A program made the translations under genes and the position numbers. Of a stretch of 32,500 nucleotides of DNA, positions 1 to 9,806 are shown piece after piece. Source of the stretch: Cristatella mucedo. Its lineage: Eukaryota; Bryozoa; Phylactolaemata; Cristatellidae. The notes under the pieces were generated by a model. It saw nothing but the letters and a program-made list of their open reading frames with translations, did not search any database and was not told the DNA's origin. The stretch lies in contig WPIO01000050.1 of assembly GCA_009760855.2 (NCBI GenBank), positions 987,501 through 1,020,000 on the forward strand, read 5' to 3'. The first letter of the stretch is position 1, and every line of letters starts with the position of its first letter.

Positions 1-298
1 TTGCGCCGCGAAGCAAGCTAGCGTGTCAGTCGAGGCTCGGCACGAAAGTATGCTGCAGCAAACTCTTGTAACCCATCATGTGCAGGAAGAAATTCACCTT
101 CAACTTTACGCCCACTTTCTATAAGTTTTTCATCGGCCCTAATAACGTAGCATTCTCAGATGTGCTATCCGGAAGAAGCTGACGCTACCGTAGCTTTTCA
201 CAGTGGTTCGTTCCGCTTAACGTCTGCTCAGTGTAGTACATTTACCGGCCTGCCAGTACGTCTCTAGCTCAATGTGCACAGACATGCAGGGACAATGA

Positions 299-334
299 GC
301 ATATCTGCACGTGCACGCGCACGTGCAGATATGC
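299..334. repeat. Perfect hairpin, 16-bp arms, 4-nt loop
   Basis: Left arm gcatatctgcacgtgc (299-314), loop acgc, right arm gcacgtgcagatatgc (319-334). All 16 pairs match. A weaker inverted repeat (cctgc/gcagg) follows at about 344-357. Confidence 0.9.
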
Positions 335-639
335 GTGCGCGCACCTGCATGCGCAGGCACACTCCAGGCTTTGAAAAGAAAAAGTGCGCTCAGCAGCACC
401 GCGGTCTTACCGCTGCCGTACGCCGCGACAGTCAAACAGGCGCAGACGTAGGTCCACTGTCCGCTCTCCATCTCCGACGGACCGAGACCTCCTGCGAGTC
501 GATGACTCCGCGCTTTTTGAAGCCACCAAAATCCGAGGCACCCGCGTCGCGACGATTATCTGCAGCGCAGCCAGCGAAGGGAGATAAAAAAAAAAAAAAA
601 AGCGAGCACCACCCAGACTCGGGGCGGGCGGGGGCGTAG

Positions 640-1110
640 CCGGCAGCCTACATCGGGACGCCATTGGCGGACGCGTCGGCGACGAGCGAAAACGGCTGCG
701 TCGACTGCGCAGCTGCAAGCGGAAACGCCCATCGGGCGTATCGCATGGCGTGTACGCAGAGTCTCTTGCACAGCGGGCGCATTATTGCTCGCCGCGTACG
801 ACGCCCGCGGCGGAGCGCAGCTCCGTCGAATAGCGCGAAAGCTCCCCACTCGCTGCAAAGCTCCGCCGACGAAGAATCGGCCGCGGCAGCCGGCGGCGGC
901 CTTTGCGCGACAACAGTTTCACGTGCCCGCGTCGAAGTTGCGCGACGCGACGCGTTCTGACGCGACGCACAGGTGGCGGAGTGCGAAGGAGCGGTTTGTG
1001 ACCGTGCCGGAGCTTATCGACGGTCTTCGCTCCCCCCACCCCGCTTCCCCCGCTAGCTGCTTCTGTCGGTCGGCTCTTCGCCAGGATTCTTTAGCTGTCG
1101 AAGCTGAATG
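640..1110. promoter_or_regulatory. CpG-rich segment
   Basis: Dense CpG with short open frames in every frame, none with a recognisable motif. It could be a promoter island for a gene outside or hidden here. There is no direct evidence of an exon. Confidence 0.35.
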
Positions 1111-1543
1111 TCGTCAGCTCGCTTTAAACTGGGTCAGTGAGAGCTGACGCAACGCGAGAGCGGCGCGCGCGAGTGGTGCTGCTGGAGGTGCGATTGTCTT
1201 GCTCTTGCCGGTCAAATGCAGCGCTAATACTGTCAATGAAAGCCCGAGAGCAAAGGTTCCTTTGGTGGCAAGAGACTCTGCCAGAGTCAGAAATTGCTGC
1301 GGGCCTCGGCGATCGACATCTTGCAATCTGCAGTGCAGAGCTCAAACAACGACTGCCGGTCTCTAGGCAGCACTGCGACTTTGCGCAAATCTACCGACGT
1401 GTGCGCACGCGTGTCTGCTAACTTTCGCGGCATTTCGTGCTTGAGCGCTGCCGAGAAAACCTCCAAACCGCGAGACAGCCGGTGCCACACCGTATGACAA
1501 TCCATTCGCGACGCTTAAGGGAAGCACTTTGTAGTCATATACT

Positions 1544-1567
1544 CGCTGGACAGTTCGCTGTCCAGCG
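1544..1567. repeat. Perfect hairpin, 10-bp arms, TTCG loop
   Basis: Arms cgctggacag and ctgtccagcg around ttcg. Either strand would fold into a compact hairpin as RNA. Confidence 0.9.
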
Positions 1568-1637
1568 TTCGAATGCCACTGAAAGCGATCCACGACTTCC
1601 TATGGGCGTAGTCCTGTGCTTGCGAAATCTTTTGAGC

Positions 1638-1675
1638 CTCGCGCCGCCGCAGACGATCTGCAGCGGCGGCGCGAG
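1638..1675. repeat. GC-rich hairpin, 13-bp outer arms
   Basis: Outer arms ctcgcgccgccgc (1638-1650) and gcggcggcgcgag (1663-1675) pair perfectly. The spacer contains a further gcaga/tctgc pairing possibility. Confidence 0.88.
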
Positions 1676-2400
1676 CCCGAGCGACGCGAAGATGCGAGCG
1701 TCCTTGTCAGCGCTGCACTTGCCAGCGGTCGCAGATTAGCCTGAGAGATCGCCAGCAAGTCACCACTAGAGCGGGAGCCGACAGCTCTCCGAACGCATCG
1801 CCGCGCAACTCGACATCCTCGGGATTTGACCTGCGCCCTATGGTCTACTCTCGATATCGCCGCCCAGAAAAGCTCAGCGAAATAAGCAGACCTCCACTTC
1901 GATCCGGCGTTGTCTGTTAGCAAGTGCCGGCCCGTCCTCCTCTGAGCCAGTGGCTGTTGGTTGGATTGAATAAAGTGAGCGAGTAAATAAATCGCGGCTG
2001 GTAAAGGGATTCAAATTACGTATCGGCAGAAGAACCTTGGCGGCTGCCTCAAACAAGATTGCAACTGAAGACGAAGAATTTCCTGCCGCCCGACTCATGC
2101 GCCCACGTGCCCTCAAAGTTGCAAATCGCCAGCGCCCAACGAAGCCCTGCCCAGCGATCCTTAAACTCTGCGTTGTCGACTCGTCACATGAAATGGAGCC
2201 GCGGGTCTCTGTCGCTGTCTCTGTCGTCTCTGTGCTTGCGCTCGTACGAACGTGAGCTCGCAAGGATTGAGCCTCTACTCTAACGATAAACATTGCACGT
2301 CCGCTCTGACCTCGGGGTCGCTGCAGCGCTCATCGGTAGGTTTGTGCTTCCCGACTTCAGCAGCTCAAGTATCGCATGGGGCTTTCGCTTCCGAGCTACG

Positions 2401-2710
2401 CTGTCAAAATGTCTATCTATCTGTGGTTTCCCGCCAGAGGGCTCACCTTATGCATGGCGCGCGCGGCCGCCTTGTTCAGCGTGCCAGCGCCGGGGGAAGG
2501 CACCGGCTTGCTCCACTCGCTGCGAGTCTCGCATCGTACGGCTGCTGCTGCTGCGAGGGCGTATTGAGGGCGTATCCGCTCGCGAGCAGACGCACGTGCC
2601 TGGCTGCCCTTGCATTGCGGAGTACTATCTCACTTAGTATCTGTTGCACTATTTGCTCACAGAGAACGAACGAGTGCGCGTACATTTTCACCCATATCTC
2701 GCGCTTGCAA
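2401..2710 (+). repeat. Unclassified interspersed repeat, copy 1
   Basis: Aligns over about 300 bp with 9508-9806. Shared blocks include gtcaaaatgtc, gcggccgccttgttc, agcgcc..ggaaggcacc, ctggctgcc.cttgcat, tatctcactcagtatctg, actatttgctc and cattt.tcacccatatctc. No terminal repeats, poly(A), or coding motif is visible. Overlapping open frames on both strands are not conserved between copies, so I do not treat them as genes. Confidence 0.8.
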
Positions 2711-3797
2711 TCTTATGGGCGTCCCAAATACGATTGCGAATGAGCATTCTTCAGTTCATTAATCTCTACCTGCATGAAACTCGCGCAATTTATTTTCTAG
2801 TTTAGGCAGTCGCTTTGGGCTATTGGGACTCGAGCGAGCTTTCAATCAACGTAATGGTCTCTAACGCACACTCGTTGGGCAACTATTGACACTTTCGACA
2901 AGCTGACGAAGAATGCGTCAGTGCCACCGCCGCGTCTTTAGCTCCCGAAAAGGCAATCACACTCGCTTTTGTCTTATTGTACTGCAAAAAGACGCCGGTG
3001 GTGTGATTTACACCTGCTATCCAAAGGGGTTTAAGTGATGTTGCCGCTGCGAACCGACTTTTCTTGACCAAGCGTCCCCTCACAGGCTTACCCTGAAAAC
3101 CCTCTTTCCCCGTCTCGCCAGCAATGATCTCTCACTTCCGCTGCCACGACGACGTCCGCCATCAACCGGAAGTCTCCGCTTCGCGTTCAGGTCGGCGCCT
3201 CGATGTCGCCGCTGCTGCCGCTCGAGCGCTAATTTAATGAGCGGCCGTCGGAGCAACACCAAGCCCCGCCCCCCGCCAACCGGACGTGTGGCGGCGCGCG
3301 GCCGCAATCCAGCTTGCAGAAGCCCATTCGCAGACGACGGTCTGACGAAGGGATGATTTCGCCCACTACATCTTGCTGGCAGCATTCGAGCAATGAAACC
3401 GCCGCGACGCGACGTCCCACCCGTGGCCAGACGGAGCGATATCGCAGTATTGCGACGAGACCTATAGAGCTGATCCGACGCGTGGCTGAGCGACCAAAGC
3501 TAGTCGCTAGAGTAAGCGGCCATCTCGACTGTTCGCTCTCATCGTCATATCTCGCTCTCTCGGATCGATCGAAGAAAAAGCTGCGAAAATGTACCGCGTA
3601 TGTAGCGCAAGTACCGCATGTGCTCTGAGATCGGAAATTACGTGGATCGTGAGCCTTAAGCTTACATCTCCTTCAGAGGTTTTTTGTGAATATAGTTTCT
3701 TAAAGCATCATCCTTTGGTTGAGGTCACAGGTAGGTGATCTCAGTTTCTCCGAAGCTCGGGACAAGTTATAGCAGGGTGGCGTATTTATCGCCATAG
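2711..3797. other. No gene recognised (2.7-3.8 kb)
   Basis: Contains a short CpG-rich block near 3130-3320. Open frames on both strands lack motifs or splice support. Confidence 0.5.
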
Positions 3798-3950
3798 CAA
3801 AGCTGATTTGGCCAGTGGTTAAGGTGCTCGACTCGACCGCGGTCTGGTCGAGGTCGCGGGCTCGAGCACGTGGCATATGTTGAGGAGCTTGAATAGAGAT
3901 ATTAAGTTATTTTAGAGCGCTATTCACTTGAACTATATTTGTTTTAATAG
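3798..3950 (+). mobile_element. tRNA-derived SINE, diverged copy
   Basis: Matches the 7.6 kb SINE along its length: ctgatttggccagtggttaa (A box region), gaggtcgcgggctcgagcac (B box), and ttgaatagagatattaagtt then agagcgct in the tail. It is diverged by scattered substitutions. Confidence 0.8.
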
Positions 3951-4029
3951 CCGAATCCTGGCGAAACAATCAATCTAATGTCATTCATCCCACGACGAAG
4001 TAATACTATAAGCTTAGATTGATTGGCAC

Positions 4030-4051
4030 CCAGAATGCCGAGGCATTCTGG
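4030..4051. repeat. Perfect hairpin, 10-bp arms, 2-nt spacer
   Basis: Arms ccagaatgcc and ggcattctgg separated by ga. It lies about 80 nt after the diverged SINE at 3.8 kb. Confidence 0.88.
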
Positions 4052-4331
4052 ACGCCTACGAACGCGTTCGCTTTCACGATGCTACCTGAAGCTAAGCTTG
4101 TACAGCTGCCAGGGATTTCAACTCAATCACCGATGTGCACTGTCGACATGTAAATACTAATCGTACTAACATGCCGACATTGTTTATTTCACCCATAACT
4201 GTGTTATGCTTATAGGAATTATGCATTTTTCCACTAGCCATTAGAAAACGCATCCGTTACAATAAAGGTAAAGTACCTGGAGAGAGAGATTAATTTCTCT
4301 ATGAGTTTAATACAAATATATTCATATTACA

Positions 4332-4355
4332 ATTATTATTATTATTATTATTATT
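4332..4355. repeat. (ATT)n microsatellite
   Basis: Eight uninterrupted ATT units. It resembles the A/T-trinucleotide tails of the LINE family but has no hairpin beside it. Confidence 0.85.
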
Positions 4356-4573
4356 GTTACTGACCAGAACGACCTGCACGCCTTCTTTTTCTTGCAAATC
4401 TGCAAACTCTACTCGGTGGATTTTCTAAAGTGGATTGCCTGTAAGTCACATTGAGACTTTTCAATAGCTGAATAAATCAATACCTTTGGAAGTCCGAGCT
4501 CCAATTACAAATTTCAATAATTTTAGTTCTTTCTCTTCCCCAACCCTCTCTCCTCTCTTTCTCTGTCTCTGTA

Positions 4574-4637
<64 letters not shown>
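4574..4637. repeat. (TCTG)n-(CT)n microsatellite
   Basis: About six TCTG units pass directly into about twenty CT units. Open frames on either strand here encode only Cys-Leu-Ser or Arg-Glu runs and are not genes. Confidence 0.95.
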
Positions 4638-4640
<3 letters not shown>

Positions 4641-5289
4641 CTCTATGTATGTATCTATCTCACTCTGCTTATCTACTCTATCTTGGGATAGTACATTCTT
4701 GCCTCCCGACATAGAGCATTCTCAGATGCAATAGTGTTCGTTGCAGAATTCTTCCGAAAACCGAAGTTCTTGCGAATCTCGTATATGGAAATGATAGAGC
4801 TAAGACCTGCTTACAGTTATTCTGATTGTCATTTGACAAAAGCGCGTCAGAAATTACGTGCCTATGGATATCTAAACGCTTATCGCTTCGGGCTCCTGGG
4901 TCTCCTGCCCATGCTGCTGCTATAGCTACGCCTGCGGCTAGTTACCTGCATGTTAGTTATGATCTTCAGCAGCTGTTATCGCTTCGTCATCGTAGATCAA
5001 ATTCATTCCTAGATACTAATGCCGTTGCTAAGATCCGTGAACTGAGCATTAACAAAAGAAAAGCACCCGGTAGCCGTCGCGATGCCCGGAACCGCCAGCT
5101 CAGACACCACTGGTTCAGCAGCAACTGCAACTGAGTACCCGCTCGTTTGGTATTCCTAGCATTGTCTCGAACCGCTCAGAACGCTCCCACACATGCTTAA
5201 CTGTGAATCTCTCTAACTTATTGGTTATCAGGCTTTTTATAACTCCACCGGCCCGACTTATGCTTGCCTTTGGAATTCTCGCACAATAG

Positions 5290-6290
5290 GCAATTAACCT
5301 CTAGTAATAAGCGACCTTACTTCTGAAAATGGTCTCGACCTGCTCGCCCTGACTAAAACTTGGCTAAATCTATAAACTGCCCGACAATTAAAAACGGTAC
5401 CCTAACTGGTTTCTCATTCTTTCACAGCCCTATATCAATCAAAACTATAGGTGGAGTTGTTGTTATCGTGCACTCGAAATTCAATTTCAGGCCATTTGCA
5501 GTACCTTCGAAGCAGTCTTTTGTATCTATTGTCTTGGTCTCACCAGAAAACAAGCTACCGATGGTGGCAGTAGTCTATCGCCCACCAGGTACCAAATCCT
5601 CCTTTATCTCAGATTTCTCCGATCTCATTTAGATTCTGTATGCAAGAAATCGATCCTTCCTCGTTATGGGTGATATCGACGTTCACTTGAATAGCGTATC
5701 TGACATCTTTAGCACTGAATTTTGTGCATTGACTGACTCATTGTCTCTTGTGGCTCGTGTGCATGGCCTTACAAACATCAAGGGTCACATACTCGACCAG
5801 ATTTTCTTATACAACTGCACTTTGTAATCACCAATTATCTCCAAATTCTGCTTATCTGACCACATGCAAATCTCATTCAATCTACACTATGTGCCCGCCT
5901 CCTTCCCCAAAATAACCTGCGAATCGCGAAACCTCAAGACCTATGACATCGATGCTGTCCGTGTGAGAATATCTGCTTCGTCTCTGCTGCTCAGTCTTCC
6001 CTCCGATCTGTCATCATTGTTAGATAGCTACAACACAACAATAGCTAATACGCTCGACGAGTTTGAACCTCTGACTAAGCACACTGTGCGCCCTCACTCA
6101 GGCGGCCTGCGGTTTACCAAGACATTAAACAAGCACGGTCTACTGAGCTCAAGCTTAAAAAAGCACACAGATCAGGACTGACTGTCCATCGACAGGCATA
6201 CGAGGACTACTGTAGGTCGTACCAATCGATCCTAGCAAAGGCCGAGTCCAGCTTCTATAAAAACATTGTTGAATCACAGATGCACAATCT
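5290..6290 (+). pseudogene. LINE endonuclease-domain remnant
   Basis: Fragments in shifting frames carry the AP-endonuclease series: ENGLDLLALTKTWL, GGVVVIVHSKF, VVYRPPG, FLVMGDIDVHLNS, GHILDQIF and LSDHMQISFN. These correspond to ETWL, GGGVA, YRPP, GDFN(I/V)H, LD and SDH of active elements. TKTW replaces TETW at the glutamate position, and GDID replaces GDFN. Stops occur near 5371, 5632 and 5827. Confidence 0.85.
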
Positions 6291-6639
6291 AAAATGCTGA
6301 TGTCAACGATCAACCATCTCCTCAACCATTCCGAGATTAGCTCCTTACCTGATGATCCTTGTGATGATCTAGCTGATCGCTTCTCCCGATTCTTTGCCCA
6401 GAAGATAGACAAGATCAGGGAGTAGATCTCTGCGATGACAACATCTCCCCAAGAATGCTGTTCCCCGATTATTGGCTGCACCTCAATGTCTTCATTTAAA
6501 CAGATCGCTAGTGATCTCGTTCTGAAGTTCGTATCCCAATCAGAGAAGACAAAAAGTTCTTTGGACCCTATTCCCACTTTCCTACTCCTACGTTGATTTG
6601 ATCTGCTGCTGCCATGCAAAACTAACATCATTATTTTTT

Positions 6640-7655
6640 CATGAGCCTCTGGTCATGTCTCAGCACCTTTAAAAAAGCTGTTGTCAGGCCAACTGTCAAG
6701 AAAGCGACACTAGACCAACAGAACTTGAGCAACTACCGCCCATTCTCCCTTCTACCATTCCTATCTAAGGCGCTAGAACTGGTCGTGGCGGTCCAGCAGA
6801 ACTCACATATTGAAACTTCAAACCTTGCTAGTAAGTTCCAGCCTGGCTTCAAAGCTCATCACTCGGCAGAATCAGCATTGTTTATGGTGTAAAATGACCT
6901 ACTTAGGAATACAGACACGGGTAGAGTATCTCTGCTTGCTTTGCTCGATCTTGAGGCAGCTTTTGATACTATCAGTCACCAAGTTATTCTATACACCTCT
7001 CATCTCGCCTGGGCATCACTGGCACTGCTCTGCAGTGGTTCAGGTCCTATCTCAGTGGGAGACTCCAGAGTAATCATATGAATCGACAAAGATCATCCGA
7101 GGTACCTCTGAAAGGTGGTGTACCTCAGGGCATCGTGCTAGGTCTGGTTCTTTTCACGGTTTATATTCTCCCTCTTGCTGATTTCATTGCCAATCACAAT
7201 CTAGGCTTTCACTTCTATGCGGATGACACTCCGTTGTGCGTTTGCTTTGATCCCTCCCAGCCTTTGAGCACTACGAATTCTCTCGAATCACTTGCTACAT
7301 GTATTGATGACATCCGCATATGGATGGCAGCAAATTTTCCAAAACTAAACGTTGATACAACTAACTTATTAGATATGGGAAAACCAGTGTGATTCAGAAA
7401 TTGGACAGGCAGACGCTCAAAATTGGGTCTGACAGCAAATCTCTCGTTAAATTAGCTCAAAATCTAGGTGTCACGTTCCAAAGTGACCCCTCGTTAGACG
7501 ACCCCATCAGCTCCACAATCAAGTCTGCCTACTTTCAGTTACATAACGTGGCTAAAATTCGGGCTGGTTTAGATAAGGATACCTCGTCTAAGTTGTTCCA
7601 TGCATTGGTGACATCCCGTATCGACTTTGCCGAGCTGGATTGGTCCAGCGGTTAA
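6640..7655 (+). pseudogene. LINE reverse transcriptase remnant (with YADD box)
   Basis: RT motifs in order: LSNYRPFSLLPFLSKALE, FQPGFKAHHSAESAL, LLALLDLEAAFDTISH, GGVPQGIVLGLVLFTVY and GFHFYADDTPLC. Then come PKLNVDTTNLL and AKIRAGLDKDTSSKLFHAL. The catalytic aspartates in LDLEAAFD and YADD are retained, but the frame is broken near 6890, 7075 and 7392. The remaining C-terminal portion resumes after a SINE at about 7777-8196. Confidence 0.88.
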
Positions 7656-7776
7656 GGCGCTCGCCCCGGCCAAGGTCTGGCTGAGGTCGTGGGCTCGAGC
7701 CCCGAGGCATATGTAAAGCGCCTGAATAGAGATTAAGTTCTCTTGGGGCGCTATACAAATGAATTATATTTATTTA
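7631..7776 (+). mobile_element. tRNA-derived SINE, copy nested in the LINE
   Basis: Head contains an A-box-like tggtccagcggttaaggcg and a B-box-like ggtcgtgggctcgagcccc about 35 nt later. The tail is gcgcctgaatagagattaag, then ttctcttggggcgct and an AT-rich end. It is the cleanest of the copies. It splits the LINE RT/C-terminal coding region in the same orientation. No convincing target-site duplication is visible. Confidence 0.85.
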
Positions 7777-8196
7777 ACTCTCTACTTGCTAGCCTACCGG
7801 CATGTGCAATCAGGCGATTACAGCCGGTGCAAAACTCTGCTGCTAGGCTTTTTTATCGTGAGCGATGCACTTGCCATAATCGCACCACTTCCCACCGACT
7901 TGCACTAGCTCCCAGTCAAGCAACGGATCAAATTCAAGGTTTTGTCGCTCACTTTTAGGTCACTTCATTCTTTGGGTCCAGCCTATCTCTCAGATCTACT
8001 CCTTAACCATGCCAAGCATCGTACCACCAGCTTTTCGGAATCCGACAGTTTACCAATACCTCGTGCAAACCTCAAATCCTTTGGAGACCATGCATTAAAT
8101 GCATACGCTCCCAAAGCCTGGAACTCACTCTCGACCTGCGCCAGAATACCCCCTGACTTGACCACGTTTACAAAAATCTTGAAAACACCTATTTAG
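7777..8196 (+). pseudogene. LINE C-terminal remnant downstream of the SINE insertion
   Basis: It resumes the pattern broken at 7630: NSLLASLPACAIRRLQPVQN and NSAARLF, then after a frameshift near 7950 LRSLHSLGPAYLSDLLL, LKSFGDHALN and APKAWNSLS. The uninterrupted parent would have read IDF(C)NSLLASLP across the junction. This is how I place the SINE insertion within the codons for that segment. Confidence 0.85.
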
Positions 8197-8378
8197 AACA
8201 GCATTCAGTGGGCTCTGTGACTCACCCTTCATGTGCTTATGCCTGCTGACACTGTCCATGCTGCCAATAACCGCACTTGCATGCTGACCCTGTGCATGTC
8301 ACACCTAATCATTTCATTCAAGTTTATCAAGCATGATTTTACTTACCATTCAATTGCATTTCACTTTGCAGCAAATTG

Positions 8379-8418
8379 AAAGCGCCTAGAAAGAGATTGA
8401 GTTCTTTGAGGGCGCTTT
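8379..8418 (+). repeat. Conserved 3' hairpin of the LINE
   Basis: The outer stem aaagcgcc pairs with ggcgcttt. The inner tagaaaga pairs approximately with tctttga, around a gattgag loop. L2-group elements are known to end in a stem-loop used for recognition by their reverse transcriptase. The same hairpin recurs at the five truncated copies and, with changes, in the SINEs. Confidence 0.8.
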
Positions 8419-8450
8419 ATCAAGTGCATTCTTCTTATTATTACTAGTTT

Positions 8451-9507
8451 GAGAAACTCAGACATTTCAAGCGAAGTGATGTAACAAATTAATTGGCTTC
8501 CCTTTTGCAGTCATTGATACCGCTAAGCCCATGGGAAGGCGTTTAGTGCGGCTATCAAAATCTGATCACAACGGCGATCCCTTTAGCTCCACCCCGAAGA
8601 GCCTAGTTCGGCCTGTAACATGCCATAGCACTCACTCATGCACGTCACCCGAGCGAAGCAGGAAGTCTGTTATGTAAATTAGCTAAAAACAAAGCTCGAT
8701 ATAAAGAAGACCCGACTCGATCAACGTAATTCCATGATTGTGGTGGAATAGTTGCAATAATAGCCACCATTTGCTGAAAGATTACTCTCGTAACACTGGG
8801 CATGTCGAAACCTTGCTTGTTATTCGTGCTTCAAGCGATCCCTGAAGAAGATCGTACTACTGTCTCTCAGAGCTTAAAGTAAATGTCGATAAAATACGAA
8901 GATTAGTCTAATTATTGAGTAACTGCTTTATGTGCCTTAAAAAGATTTTCACATGATAAATGTCATCTGAAGTTTGGAACATTTCCATATTTAATAAAAA
9001 ACATTAAAAACCATTCGGAAAGCCATGTCTTAACCGGAAGTGAACAGGAAGCAACTTATCTACAAATTAAATATTCACCGACAACTGCATCGTAAGCGAC
9101 TTCTGTTCCCAACTTGCTTAACCTTGGTACATCTTGGTAGGTGTTTTAAAGCCTACTGAATTCTAGCGTTGCGACTTTAAAAGGTGCAGTTTTGTAACTT
9201 TGGATTTTCATCAACTCGGCCAATACTTAACGGATGTATTTTAAAATTTTAAATTTACAATCAGCTCTTCCTATGCACGACTGTAGTAGAAGCACTTTAC
9301 CGGTTCCGGTCGGATCCCTTTTGAAATAAATATCTCCGATTGCAAAATATAAAGTTCGATGATGTTCGATAACAAGTGTAGCTTAAATTATCGAACTGAA
9401 ATGAGAAATCAACTACTAGTGTGATTCAAAAGTGTGGTTGACGTCATGTTTGAATTTTAAAGCGGCTAAAAATGACAAGCCAATGTGACAGCCAGTAGCA
9501 GTGAAAG
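8451..9507. other. No gene seen (8.45-9.5 kb)
   Basis: Unique-looking, moderately AT-rich DNA between the LINE end and the second unclassified repeat. Stops are dense in all frames. I found no RNA gene, hairpin of note or repeat. Confidence 0.6.
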
Positions 9508-9806
9508 CAGTCAAAATGTCAACCCGCTTAGGGCTTACCTTACGCGAAGCGTGCGGCCGCCTTGTTCGGCGCGAGCGCCAGCGGAAGGCACCCACTCCCG
9601 CCGCTCGCTGTGAGTCCCGTATCCCATGGCGGCTGCGGCGAGGGCGGGATGAGGGCGTAGCCGCCCGCGACCAGGCACGCAAGCCTGGCTGCCTCTTGCA
9701 TAACGGTGCGCTATCTCGCTCAGTATCTGCTATACTATTTGCTCGCAGCGAACGATCGAACGTGTGCGCGAGCTCGCGTGTGTACACATTTCTCACCCGT
9801 ATCTCA
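9508..9806 (+). repeat. Unclassified interspersed repeat, copy 2
   Basis: Same family and orientation as the 2.4 kb copy. It is GC-rich in the middle with an internal short inverted repeat (caggc...gcctg near 9674-9689). A 216-codon open frame on the minus strand (9416-10066) runs through it but shows no family motif and is disrupted in the other copy. Confidence 0.8.

Larger units (their letters stand above)
4880..8450 (+). mobile_element. Decayed L2/CR1-like non-LTR retrotransposon (LINE)
   Basis: A LINE read on the plus strand in several frames. From 5' to 3' it has an N-terminal part (LQQLLSLRH, AKIRELSINKRKAPGSR), an AP-type endonuclease and a reverse transcriptase with a YADD catalytic box. 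The C-terminal tail is typical of the group (LGPAYLSDLLLNHAKHR, PKAWNSLSTCARIPPDL). It ends at a conserved 3' hairpin and a short TTA-rich tail. Motif style places it in the L2/CR1 side of the Jockey group; that placement is from memory of motifs, not a search. Multiple stops and frameshifts make it inactive. The 5' end is approximate. A SINE interrupts it at about 7631-7776. Confidence 0.88.
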
